A stretch of 22,800 bases of DNA from DASSKW01 sp035701115 (GTDB lineage Bacteria; Pseudomonadota; Gammaproteobacteria; Natronospirales; REEB76), in NCBI GenBank assembly GCA_035701115.1, contig DASSOA010000105.1, positions 1-22,800 on the forward strand, in the 5' to 3' direction. This document shows, piece after piece, positions 14,597 through 22,339 of the stretch. Below the pieces are notes generated by a model. The model was not told where the DNA came from and did not search any database. It saw only the letters and a program-made list of their open reading frames with translations. The position numbers and the translations under genes are program-made. The first letter of the stretch is position 1, and every line of letters begins with the position of its first letter.

Positions 14597-14944
14597 TTAC
14601 ATGGTGTGAGTCGGACGATCCGCCTGCAACGCGCCGCCGAGATAACTCTCGATCTTGCGCTGAGCATTGCCGCCATCCTGGTCGCTGAACTGGACGCCGA
14701 TGCCCGCGGCGCGCTTGCCCTGCGACCCGCGCGGCGTCACCCAGACGACCTTGGCCGCCACCGGCAGACGTTCCGGCGATTCCATCAGTTGCAGAAGAAT
14801 GAACACCTCATCGCCAAGAAGGTAGGGTTTGTTGGTCGGAATGAACAAACCGCCGTTTCTGATGAACGGCATGTAGGCGCTGTAAAGCGCGCTCTTGTCC
14901 TTGATGGCAAGGTTCAGAATGCCCTGCTGACGCGGTGCGCTCAT
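14597..14944 (-). CDS. pilZ: PilZ domain protein, type IV pilus assembly type
   Basis: A 115-aa single PilZ domain protein, last gene of the fab-pab-mltG-tmk-holB operon. Its place directly after holB is the usual one for the original PilZ of type IV pilus biogenesis. Seen: MPFIRNGGLFIPT in place of the c-di-GMP-binding D/N-x-S-x-x-G, no N-terminal R-x-x-x-R, then LPVAAKVVWVTP and AAGIGVQF. Lack of both ligand motifs fits PilZ proteins that do not bind c-di-GMP and instead bind the pilus ATPase PilB and FimX (family knowledge). ATG 14944 follows GGAGGA with an 8-nt spacer; that RBS lies across the end of holB. The strong terminator at 14546-14577 closes the operon, so tatD, a frequent next gene, is not co-transcribed here. 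Confidence 0.9.
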   Translation of the reverse strand: MSAPRQQGILNLAIKDKSALYSAYMPFIRNGGLFIPTNKPYLLGDEVFILLQLMESPERLPVAAKVVWVTPRGSQGKRAAGIGVQFSDQDGGNAQRKIESYLGGALQADRPTHTM

Positions 14945-14950
14945 CGGTAT

Positions 14951-15991
14951 TCATCCTCCGCGGGCGGCAAGCGGTGCCGCGTCCAGTGTCTTCAATCCGT
15001 CTGCCCAGTCGGCGAGCAGGCTCTCAAGCAACAGCTGCCGGTTCACGCTGGTTGCCGCCAGGGCCACGGCTTCATTCAGCCGACCCAGCATACCGTGCAG
15101 GCCACGCAAGTGTATGCCTTGAGCGGCGCTTTGCAACAGTGACCGCGCGTCCTGATTGACGATGGCGTCTACCGCCTCCGTCTTCATCGCAATGAGGTCC
15201 ATGACCCACGACTGCAACAGCCGCAGCGTGAGCAACAGATCGGTATCCTTGCCGCTCCAGTCCCGCGCGCACAGCACCGGATTGCGCCGCCCCGCGCGAA
15301 CCTCCTGCAGTGCCTTGAACAGCTCAAGGCGGGACCCGAATTGCGGCGAGTCCGATAGCGAAAGCGCAGCCAGCGGCCCGCCACCCGCCAGTCCCAGCAG
15401 CACCGGCCAATCGGTGCGCGCCGCTTGCGAGTCCAACCAGTTGAGGGCGTCGGCTTGCGCCGGCGGCTGCATCCTGAGCTGCTGACAGCGACTGCGGATG
15501 GTAGGGGCAAGCCGTGAGGGCCGTGCCGTCACCAGAATCAGCAGGGTTCCGGGACCGGGTTCTTCCAGGGTCTTGAGCAGTGCGTTGGCAGACGCGGCAT
15601 TCATCGCATCGGCCGGCACAATCAGCGCCACCCGGCGGCCGCCGTGCTGACTGGTCAATCCGAGGTCGGCGATCAATTCGCGTATCTGCGCTACCGCAAT
15701 GACAGTCTTGTCTTCGGGTATGGTCACAAAGCGGTAATCCGGATGACTGCCCGCCCGGAACTGGGTGCAGGCGCTGCAGGCCCCGCACGGCTGCCCGGCG
15801 TCGGGTGCCTGACACAGCGCCAGCTGTGCAAGACGGGTTGCGAACAGCCGCTTGCCGGTCCCGGCGATGCCGGAAATCAGCAGCGCATGCGGCAGCTTGT
15901 CCTCACGCATCCGCGCGTACAGCTGCGCCCCTGCCGCGGTCTGCCAGGGTAACGGCACCGCAAAGTTCGCGTCTGCCAGTTCGATGTTCAC
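14951..15991 (-). CDS. holB: DNA polymerase III subunit delta'
   Basis: A 346-aa clamp-loader subunit that helps load the beta sliding clamp. Seen: PHALLISG leading to the P-loop-like GIAGTGKR (about residues 41-48); a four-cysteine zinc module (LCQ, then PCGACSAC); DKTVIAVAQIREL; NALLKTLEEPGPGT; and the SRC motif in TIRSRCQQL, diagnostic of clamp-loader AAA+ proteins. The longest frame begins with TTG at 15997, but GTG at 15991 overlaps the tmk stop in a GTGA arrangement like the other junctions of this operon, so it was chosen; the two differ by only two residues. Pairs with tmk upstream and pilZ downstream (6-bp gap), as in many gammaproteobacteria. Confidence 0.93.
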   Translation of the reverse strand: MNIELADANFAVPLPWQTAAGAQLYARMREDKLPHALLISGIAGTGKRLFATRLAQLALCQAPDAGQPCGACSACTQFRAGSHPDYRFVTIPEDKTVIAVAQIRELIADLGLTSQHGGRRVALIVPADAMNAASANALLKTLEEPGPGTLLILVTARPSRLAPTIRSRCQQLRMQPPAQADALNWLDSQAARTDWPVLLGLAGGGPLAALSLSDSPQFGSRLELFKALQEVRAGRRNPVLCARDWSGKDTDLLLTLRLLQSWVMDLIAMKTEAVDAIVNQDARSLLQSAAQGIHLRGLHGMLGRLNEAVALAATSVNRQLLLESLLADWADGLKTLDAAPLAARGG

Positions 15992-16620
15992 AGCCAACGC
16001 CTCAGGCGCGCATCGAGAATGTGCGCGACCTGCTGCTGGACGTCCTGGATGTTACCGTCCGCGGTCACCACCTGGATCCGTCGCGGTTCGCGTCTGGCGC
16101 GCGCCAGATAGGTGCGCCTCACTCGGGCGAAAAACGCGGCCTGTTCCTGTTCAAAGCGATCGCGGGCGCCGCGCTTCGTCATGCGGGTCAGGCCCACGTC
16201 AACCGGCGCATCGAGCAGCAGCGTGAGGTCCGGTTTGAGCCCTTTGAGCACCCAGCGTTCGAGCACCGCGATCCGTTGCGCCGGAATACCGCGACCGCCG
16301 CCCTGATACGCGTAACTGGCATCCACGAAGCGGTCGCATACCACCCAGCGCCCCGCCTTCAGCGCCGGACGGATCACGTTCTCGACATGCAAGGCACGTG
16401 CTGCAAACATCAACAGCAGTTCTGCGTCAGGCGAAATTACTTCGCCGCCGGCGTCGAGCAGCAATTCGCGCACCCGTTCCGCGCCGGGCGTACCTCCAGG
16501 TTCGCGTGTCATCAGAACATCAATGCCGCGCGTCACAAGCTGGTCGCGAATGAATCCGAGGTGAGTGGATTTTCCGACCCCCTCGATCCCTTCAACCGTG
16601 ATGAAACGCGCCTTGCTCAT
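15988..16620 (-). CDS. tmk: thymidylate kinase
   Basis: A 210-aa dTMP kinase making dTDP for DNA synthesis. Seen: P-loop GIEGVGKST at residues 10-18; TREPGGTPGAERVRELLL (dTMP-binding, DR/E-type motif); CDRFVDASYAYQGGGRG (the DRF/Y-S element and the base-binding stretch); LTLLLDAPVDVGL; and a short LID region (KRGARDRFEQE). Length is normal for the family. The ATG overlaps the mltG TGA by 4 nt (ATGA) and its own stop overlaps the holB start, so it is locked into the operon. Confidence 0.96.
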   Translation of the reverse strand: MSKARFITVEGIEGVGKSTHLGFIRDQLVTRGIDVLMTREPGGTPGAERVRELLLDAGGEVISPDAELLLMFAARALHVENVIRPALKAGRWVVCDRFVDASYAYQGGGRGIPAQRIAVLERWVLKGLKPDLTLLLDAPVDVGLTRMTKRGARDRFEQEQAAFFARVRRTYLARARREPRRIQVVTADGNIQDVQQQVAHILDARLRRWL

Positions 16621-17642
16621 GGCTCATGCTTCTTGTGATGCGGAATCTGGTACTTTTGCACTGCCGCATTCTGTTCCGCCAGCGTAGCAGAGAACTGGTG
16701 CGTTCCGTCTCCCCGGGCAACAAAGTAAAGGGCGTCACCCGGCGCAGGATGCAACGCGGCTTCGATCGAAGCCAGTGCCGGCATGCAGATCGGCGTCGGC
16801 GGCAATCCGTAGCGGGTATAACTGTTGTACGGCGTGTCGGTCCGCAAATCCTTGAACGTGATGTCGCCGTTATAGGCGTCTCCCAGTCCGTAGATAACGG
16901 TCGGGTCGGATTGCAGCTTCATGCCCTTCTGCAGACGCCGCACGAACACTCCGGCGATTTCATTGCGCTCCCGGGGTTGCGCAGTCTCTTTCTCGATCAC
17001 GGATGCCATGATCAGCGCATCGTAAGGCGTCCGGTACGGCAGACCGGATTGCCGCGTTACCCAGGCCGCGTTCAGTTTGTCCCGCATCGTCTGATAGGCA
17101 CGCTGCAAAAATGCCACGTCCGTGGTTCCGCGCGAAAAGTTGTAGGTGTCAGGGTAAAACAGGCCTTCCGGGTACTGACCCGGATGCCCGAGACGCTGCA
17201 TGACCTGTTGCGGGCTCAGGCCTTGCAGCGTATGCACGAGATCCGGATCCTGTTCCACCGCCGAAAACATCTGCTTGAACGTCCAGCCATCAACGACAGT
17301 GAGCGAATGCATCAGCACGCGTCCGCTGACCAGCTGGCCGAGCAGACCGGCAACCGTGGTGCCCGGTTCAATGCGATACTCACCGGCGCGCAGGGAACCC
17401 GATTCTCCCTTCAGGCGTGCCAGCACGACCAGGCTGAGTGGATGCGGCAGCACGCCGCGTTGCTTCAGCTCACGCGCCACCACGCGCAACGGCTTGCCGG
17501 GTGCAATCTCCACGGTGACGGCCTGCTGTCCACTTAATACCGGCTGCCGATAGCATGTGTAATGGAACCATGCACCCGCAAGCACCACACCGCCCGCGAT
17601 CAGCAGCAGCAAAATACGCAGGGACTTGATTGAACGCGTCAT
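16617..17642 (-). CDS. mltG: endolytic murein transglycosylase
   Basis: A 341-aa membrane-bound lytic transglycosylase that cuts nascent glycan strands and probably sets their length. Seen: one N-terminal membrane helix (about residues 9-26) after a basic start; a LysM-like region (VTVEIAPGKPLRVVARELKQ) then GEYRIEPGTT; catalytic domain with EGLFYPDTYNF, ASVIEKET (catalytic Glu at about 217, E218 in E. coli), QSDPTVIYGLG, YNSYTRYGLPPTPI and FVARGDGTHQF. ATG 17642 overlaps the pabC stop (ATGA) and is chosen over the ATG at 17657 on that basis. The pabC-mltG-tmk-holB order is standard in gammaproteobacteria. Confidence 0.95.
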   Translation of the reverse strand: MTRSIKSLRILLLLIAGGVVLAGAWFHYTCYRQPVLSGQQAVTVEIAPGKPLRVVARELKQRGVLPHPLSLVVLARLKGESGSLRAGEYRIEPGTTVAGLLGQLVSGRVLMHSLTVVDGWTFKQMFSAVEQDPDLVHTLQGLSPQQVMQRLGHPGQYPEGLFYPDTYNFSRGTTDVAFLQRAYQTMRDKLNAAWVTRQSGLPYRTPYDALIMASVIEKETAQPRERNEIAGVFVRRLQKGMKLQSDPTVIYGLGDAYNGDITFKDLRTDTPYNSYTRYGLPPTPICMPALASIEAALHPAPGDALYFVARGDGTHQFSATLAEQNAAVQKYQIPHHKKHEP

Positions 17643-18460
17643 GCCTGTTCCGCCCATCCTTGCATCGTGCGTGTCATCTCGCCCACCGGAAATTCATGTT
17701 GGTCAACCCTCCGCACCGGCCATACGCCGATTACCGAATTGCATACAAACAGTTCCTTCGCGTTATGGATGTCGTCAAGTGTCATTCGGCCAACCTGCAC
17801 CGGAACGCCGTCCCGGCCCGCACGTTCAATGAGGTAATGGCGCATGACGCCGGCAACGCCGCAACTGTCGAGCTGCGGCGTGATGAACGTGCCATCGGTG
17901 CCCACTGCAAAAACGTTCGTCATTGTACCTTCGATGACGGCGCCGCCGGCATCCAGCATCAGACCTTCCTGAATGTCGTCCGCATCCTGCCATTCGGCGC
18001 GGGCCATGACCTGTTCAAGCCGATTCAGGTGCTTCAGACCGGCGAATGCCGGATTTGCGCCCAGCACCGTCTCGCAGACGCGCAGCCGGATTCCGTCATG
18101 CCACCAACGCCCGGGATACGTCGGCCAGTCGTGCAGCGTGACGATCCAGTTCGGCTGGGCGTCAACGGGCGGCCGGTAACCACGGCCTCCCCGGCCGCGT
18201 GTCACGATCAATTTCAGGATCGCGCGATCCTGCGAATGCGCAATGGCATTCAGGTGCTGACGCACGGTTTGCAGTGGCGGCGGCGCGAACCGCAAGCGTT
18301 GACAGCCGGACTCGAGACGCTGCAAATGTGCATCCAGCAGCGTGATCCGCCCTGCGCGCACGGACATGGTCTCGAACAGGCCGTCCCCGTACTGCAGCCC
18401 CCGGTCGTCCGCCGCAATGTACGTCGCCGTCTCGCCATTGATCCAGCAGCGCGAATTCAA
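17639..18460 (-). CDS. pabC: aminodeoxychorismate lyase
   Basis: A 273-aa PLP fold-type IV enzyme converting 4-amino-4-deoxychorismate to p-aminobenzoate and pyruvate for folate synthesis. Seen: DRGLQYGDGLFET near residues 19-31, LKHLNRLEQV with the Schiff-base Lys at 143, and EGTMTNVFAV for the PLP phosphate side. C-terminal VCNSVIGVWPVRRVD is typical of PabC. The start is a TTG at 18460 overlapping the pabB stop (TTGA). No ATG fits better without losing the N-terminal strand, so translation is probably coupled to pabB and initiated weakly. D-amino-acid or branched-chain aminotransferases share the fold, but the pabB neighbour settles the call. Confidence 0.92.
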   Translation of the reverse strand: MNSRCWINGETATYIAADDRGLQYGDGLFETMSVRAGRITLLDAHLQRLESGCQRLRFAPPPLQTVRQHLNAIAHSQDRAILKLIVTRGRGGRGYRPPVDAQPNWIVTLHDWPTYPGRWWHDGIRLRVCETVLGANPAFAGLKHLNRLEQVMARAEWQDADDIQEGLMLDAGGAVIEGTMTNVFAVGTDGTFITPQLDSCGVAGVMRHYLIERAGRDGVPVQVGRMTLDDIHNAKELFVCNSVIGVWPVRRVDQHEFPVGEMTRTMQGWAEQA

Positions 18461-19845
18461 TACGCCACTCCCAGTGCCCGCGCCATGCCGCGCGCCTTGG
18501 CACGCGTTTCATCGAGCTCGCGTTCCGGAATCGAGTCCGCAACAATCCCTGCGCCGGCGCGAAACTCGAGACGTGTGCCGTCCTGAATCAACGTCCGGAT
18601 CAGGATGTTCAGATCCATGTCGCCGTCACGGTTCAGATAACCCATGGAGCCCGTATAGGCTTCGCGCGGCGTCTGTTCCAGTTCCGAGATGATTTCCATG
18701 CACCGCACTTTGGGACAACCGGTGATGGTGCCGCCGGGGAACACGGCCCGGATCACCTGCCCCGGCGTCGCGTCCGGCCGCAGTTCCGCGCAGACGTTCG
18801 AAACAATATGATGAACGTGGCTATAGGATTCGACCACCATCAATTCATCCACCCGCACACTGCCGGTGCGCGCGACGCGGCCGAGATCGTTGCGCTCCAG
18901 ATCCAGGAGCATCACGTGCTCGGCGCGCTCCTTCGGGTGTTCAATCAGCTCGCGGATCAGCGCCGCATCCGCCGCGGCGTCGGCATGACGCGGGCGGGTT
19001 CCCGCGATCGGGCGCGCATCAATGCGTCCATTGCGGACGGATACCAGCCGTTCGGGTGAAGAACTGATCACGGCGGCGTCCTGATGCAGGGCAAGACCGG
19101 CAAACGGCGCGGGATTGGCTTTTCGCAGCTGTTGATAAACACGCAGCGGAGCGGTGTCCGGATCCAGACTCGTGCGCCAGCGGCGCGACAGATTGGCCTG
19201 AAAAATATCACCGTCGAGAATATAGCGGCGTGCACGCTCGACGGCATCGAGATACGGTTCGGGGTCGTCTTCCTGAAGCGTGGAAGCAAGCGTGACCGGC
19301 GGCAGCGACTTCGTCGCGTGCGCGTCTGTCCTCGACAGATCCGATTGCATCTCATCCAGCAGTTCAGCGCGGTCGGATTCGACAACCAGCGTCGTGGTTG
19401 CCAGTCGGTGATCAATGACCACTGCCGCCGGAATACGCGTCGCCCAGGCAACCGGCAATCTGTTGCCGGAAGCGAGCTTCAGACCGCGCTCTATCTGATT
19501 CGCCAGTTCATAACCGAGATACAGGAACCAGCCGCCGCGGAACGGCGGTGCGTCAGCATCAAGTGGTGTTTCCGAACGCGAATCACTCCAGCATGTATCG
19601 AGCGCGCTCAGAAAATCGGTGCCACGGACGATGCCTTGCTCATTGACGCAGCTGCCGTCGACATTCAGGCGAAGTTGCGCGCCCGGAAATGCAAACAGGA
19701 TGTCATAGCGGCTCTGCGGCGTGCCGTGCGCCACGCTCTGCAAAAGATAGGGATAGCGTGAGGCGTTGCACTGCTGCAAGGCCAACGGGTCAATGACCCG
19801 CGGCATTGCGCGCGTCACGAAAGACGCCGTGCGAGCGGTGAACAT
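18457..19845 (-). CDS. pabB: aminodeoxychorismate synthase component I
   Basis: A 462-aa chorismate-utilising enzyme making aminodeoxychorismate with a PabA glutaminase (not encoded here). Seen: N-terminal domain with FRGGWFLYLGYELANQIE (102-119), then the chorismate-binding domain with DGDIFQANLSRRW, SSSPERLVSV, RPIAGTRPR, HVMLLDLERNDLGRV, VFPGGTITGCPKVRCMEII and GAGIVADSIPERELDE. All metal and chorismate-binding blocks are intact. The nucleophile position in PIxGT is Ala281, as in anthranilate synthase, where E. coli PabB has Lys274. The direct linkage to pabC supports PabB over TrpE. ATG 19845 lies 30 bp after fabF's stop with no clear RBS; an internal ATG at 19806 is possible but also lacks an RBS. 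Confidence 0.9.
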   Translation of the reverse strand: MFTARTASFVTRAMPRVIDPLALQQCNASRYPYLLQSVAHGTPQSRYDILFAFPGAQLRLNVDGSCVNEQGIVRGTDFLSALDTCWSDSRSETPLDADAPPFRGGWFLYLGYELANQIERGLKLASGNRLPVAWATRIPAAVVIDHRLATTTLVVESDRAELLDEMQSDLSRTDAHATKSLPPVTLASTLQEDDPEPYLDAVERARRYILDGDIFQANLSRRWRTSLDPDTAPLRVYQQLRKANPAPFAGLALHQDAAVISSSPERLVSVRNGRIDARPIAGTRPRHADAAADAALIRELIEHPKERAEHVMLLDLERNDLGRVARTGSVRVDELMVVESYSHVHHIVSNVCAELRPDATPGQVIRAVFPGGTITGCPKVRCMEIISELEQTPREAYTGSMGYLNRDGDMDLNILIRTLIQDGTRLEFRAGAGIVADSIPERELDETRAKARGMARALGVAY

Positions 19846-19874
19846 GCCGTTACGCCGCGCGGGAAGCCGGGAAC

Positions 19875-21119
19875 TCAGCCCAGACGTCGAAACACCAGTG
19901 TGCCGTTGGTGCCGCCGAAGCCGAACGAATTTGAGAGCACCGTATCGAGTTTCATCTTGCGCGCGGCATTGGGCACGTAATCGAGATCACAGCCTTCGTC
20001 CGGGTGATCCAGATTGATGGTCGGCGGCACGATCTGATCGCGCAGTGCCAGCAGGCTGAAGACCGCTTCGACGCCGCCTGCCGCACCCAGCAGGTGACCG
20101 GTCATTGATTTGGTGGAACTGACGGCCAGTTTGCCAGCGTGGTCGCCGAACGCGCGCTTGATGGCAATCGTTTCACCCTTGTCGCCCACCTGCGTGGAAG
20201 TGCCGTGCGCGTTGATGTACTGCACCGCGGACGCCGCGATACCGGCATCCGCCAGCGCATTCACCATGCACTGCCGCGCGCCCTCGCCGTCTTCCGGTGG
20301 CGCGGTCATGTGATAGGCGTCGCCACTCATGCCGAAACCGATCAGTTCGGCATAAATCTTCGCGCCGCGCTTTTTCGCGTGTTCGTATTCTTCCAGCATC
20401 AGCACACCGGCGCCTTCGCCAAGTACGAAGCCGTCACGGTCCCTGTCCCAGGGACGGCTGGCTTTCTGCGGCTCGTCGTTACGGGTGGACAGCGCGCGCG
20501 CCGCGCAGAACCCGCCCACGCCGAGCGGCGTGGTCGCCATTTCGGCGCCGCCGGCCACCATGGCATCCGCATCGCCGTACTGGATCATGCGCATGGCGAT
20601 GCCGATGTTGTGATTGGCGGTCGTGCAGGCAGTGACCACGGCCACGTTCGGCCCCTTCAGGCCGTACATGATGGACAGGTTGCCGGAAATCATGTTGATG
20701 ATGCTGGACGGCACGAAGAACGGCGAGACCTTCCGCGGGCCGCCGGTCTCGATGATTGAAGCGTGCGCCTTTTCGATATTGGTAAGGCCGCCGATACCGG
20801 CGCCTACCGCCACCCCGATACGGGCGGCATTGGCTTCCGTGACTTCAAGACCGGAATCCTTCAGCGCCTGAATGGATGCCGCGACCCCGTAGTGAACGAA
20901 CGGGTCCATTTTCTTGATGTCTTTGGGCGGGATGTACTCGGCCGGGTCGAAATTCTTCACTTCCGCCGCGATGCGCGTCGGATAATTGCCGGCATCGAAA
21001 TGGGTGATCTGGCCGATACCGCTCTTGCCGGCGGTTATGGATGCCCACGCTTCGGCAACGCTGTTGCCGACCGGTGAGATGATGCCAAGACCTGTTACGA
21101 CGACGCGGCGTTTCGACAC
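19875..21119 (-). CDS. fabF: 3-oxoacyl-ACP synthase II
   Basis: A 414-aa condensing enzyme (KAS II) elongating acyl-ACP with malonyl-ACP. Seen: nucleophile Cys165 in VTACTTANHNIG, His in INAHGTST, and Lys/His in KSMTGHLLGAAGG, together the C-H-H triad plus Lys. RPWDRDRDGFVLGEGAG and the C-terminal SNSFGFGGTNGTL Gly-rich loop are present. The frame opens with TTG at 21134 and an ATG at 21128, but GAGG abuts that ATG. GTG 21119 has GAGG 9 nt upstream and gives MSKRRVVVTGLG, matching the E. coli FabF N-terminus and length (413 aa), so GTG is chosen. Lies 102 bp after acpP, with a strong hairpin between. Confidence 0.95.
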   Translation of the reverse strand: MSKRRVVVTGLGIISPVGNSVAEAWASITAGKSGIGQITHFDAGNYPTRIAAEVKNFDPAEYIPPKDIKKMDPFVHYGVAASIQALKDSGLEVTEANAARIGVAVGAGIGGLTNIEKAHASIIETGGPRKVSPFFVPSSIINMISGNLSIMYGLKGPNVAVVTACTTANHNIGIAMRMIQYGDADAMVAGGAEMATTPLGVGGFCAARALSTRNDEPQKASRPWDRDRDGFVLGEGAGVLMLEEYEHAKKRGAKIYAELIGFGMSGDAYHMTAPPEDGEGARQCMVNALADAGIAASAVQYINAHGTSTQVGDKGETIAIKRAFGDHAGKLAVSSTKSMTGHLLGAAGGVEAVFSLLALRDQIVPPTINLDHPDEGCDLDYVPNAARKMKLDTVLSNSFGFGGTNGTLVFRRLG

Positions 21120-21171
21120 GGTTGCCATCCTCAAAGGCTGTTCAAACGTTCAGGGTACAAGAAAAGACAAG

Positions 21172-21199
21172 GCCGTTGCTACCTTCCGATAGCAACGGC
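21172..21199 (-). terminator. strong hairpin between acpP and fabF (partial terminator or attenuator)
   Basis: Perfect 10-bp stem GCCGTTGCTA / TAGCAACGGC with an 8-nt loop, 23 nt after the acpP stop. On the minus strand it is followed by CTTGTCTTTTCTTG, a T-rich but interrupted tail, as expected for partial termination. No separate fabF promoter is obvious in the remaining 50 bp. This would let acpP mRNA exceed fabF and downstream mRNA. Confidence 0.65.
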
Positions 21200-21221
21200 A
21201 CTTCATCGTGGAATCAATGCC

Positions 21222-21464
21222 TTACGCGTTTGGCAGATGTTCCTTGATGTAGTCGACGGCCTGCCCGACGGTGGTGATTTTCTCAGCCTCTTCGTCGGGA
21301 ATCTCGCACTCGAATTCTTCCTCGAGCGCCATGACCAGTTCGACCGTGTCCAGCGAGTCAGCACCCAGATCGTCCACAAAGGAAGCCTGGGAAGTGACCT
21401 GCTCTTCTTTCACGCCCAGCTGTTCAATGACGATCTTCTTCACGCGTTCTTCGATGCTACTCAT
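21222..21464 (-). CDS. acpP: acyl carrier protein
   Basis: An 80-aa acidic ACP carrying acyl chains on 4'-phosphopantetheine for fatty-acid, phospholipid and lipid A synthesis. Seen: GADSLDTVELVMALEEEFE with Ser37 (counting Met) in the D-S-L attachment motif, DEEAEKITTVGQAVDYI after it, and near-identity in pattern to E. coli ACP. ATG 21464 has GGGAGG 11 nt upstream. It has its own promoter candidate in the 128-bp gap after fabG and a strong hairpin after its stop, fitting the very high expression needed for ACP. Confidence 0.98.
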   Translation of the reverse strand: MSSIEERVKKIVIEQLGVKEEQVTSQASFVDDLGADSLDTVELVMALEEEFECEIPDEEAEKITTVGQAVDYIKEHLPNA

Positions 21465-21533
21465 GATTGATGGGACCTCCCAAAAGTGACAAAACCAGTC
21501 TCGACGGCAAAGGCCGGCCGGACTGGGGGCGGT

Positions 21534-21563
21534 ATTGTAGTGAAAAGCCCCGCCCCGTGCCAG
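21534..21563 (-). promoter_or_regulatory. acpP promoter candidate
   Basis: Minus-strand -35 CTGGCA (21563-21558, 4 of 6), 18-bp spacer, -10 TACAAT (21539-21534, 5 of 6), lying just after the fabG stop and giving a leader of about 60 nt. An own promoter at this spot is usual for acpP. Confidence 0.5.
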
Positions 21564-21592
21564 CCATCGCCGCTACCCGGAAAATGGCCGTT

Positions 21593-22339
21593 TCAGGCCA
21601 TGTGCATGCCCCCGTTGACGTGCAGGGTTTCCCCTGTCACGTAGGCGGCCGCCGGCGATGCCAGGAACAGCACCGCCTGGGCGATATCGTCGGGCTGTCC
21701 AAGGCGGCCCAGCGGCACCTGATTGATCAGGGCGGTACGCTGCTCGTCGCCCAGCGCCCGGGTCATGTCGGTATCAATGAATCCGGGCGCAACCGCATTG
21801 ACGGTAATGTTGCGCGAACCGACTTCGCGGGCCAGCGACTTGGTAAAGCCGAGAATCCCGGCCTTGGCCGCGCAGTAGTTCGCCTGGCCGGGGTTGCCGG
21901 TGGCGCCCACCACCGACGAAATATTGATGATGCGGCCGTGCCGGGCCTTCATCATGCCGCGCAAACAGGCCTTGGAAAGCCGGAACACCGAGGTCAGGTC
22001 CGTATCCAGCACCACCTGCCAGTCTTCGTCTTTCATGCGCATCAGCAGCGTGTCGCGTGTCACCCCGGCGTTGTTCACGAGCACGGTGATGTCGCCGAAT
22101 TGGCCACTCACCGATTTGATCGCCTCCTCGATGGAGGCGGGACTGCTCACGTCCAGCACCAGGCCATGGCCCTTGATGCCGGCCGCCTGCAGAAAGGCGC
22201 TGATACTCTGCGCACCGTCCGGCCGGGTCGCTGTGCCGATGACGGTAGCGCCCGCGCCACCCAGGGCCAGGGCGATGGCCTTGCCAATGCCGCGGGTGGC
22301 GCCGGTAACCAGGGCAATATCGTTTTTCAGCGTCGTCAT
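21593..22339 (-). CDS. fabG: 3-oxoacyl-ACP reductase
   Basis: A 248-aa NADPH-dependent short-chain dehydrogenase reducing 3-oxoacyl-ACP. Seen: TGATRGIG at residues 12-19 (cofactor G-x3-G-x-G), VLVNNAGVTRD, and the catalytic triad Ser142 in INISSVVG, Tyr155 and Lys159 in ANYCAAKAG, with the same 13-residue Ser-Tyr spacing as E. coli FabG. NAVAPGFIDTDMT and TGETLHVNGGMHM complete the family pattern. The ATG overlaps fabD's TGA by 4 nt (ATGA), placing it in one unit with fabD. Confidence 0.97.
   Translation of the reverse strand: MTTLKNDIALVTGATRGIGKAIALALGGAGATVIGTATRPDGAQSISAFLQAAGIKGHGLVLDVSSPASIEEAIKSVSGQFGDITVLVNNAGVTRDTLLMRMKDEDWQVVLDTDLTSVFRLSKACLRGMMKARHGRIINISSVVGATGNPGQANYCAAKAGILGFTKSLAREVGSRNITVNAVAPGFIDTDMTRALGDEQRTALINQVPLGRLGQPDDIAQAVLFLASPAAAYVTGETLHVNGGMHMA

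Noticed and set aside
14521..14600. tatD expected downstream of pilZ
   Set aside because: The strong terminator and the convergent cNMP/rhodanese gene follow pilZ directly; tatD is not in this window.
16626..18586. Long plus-strand open frames opposite mltG, pabC and pabB
   Set aside because: Shadow frames of overlapping minus-strand genes with clear catalytic motifs; no start signals or domains on the plus strand.
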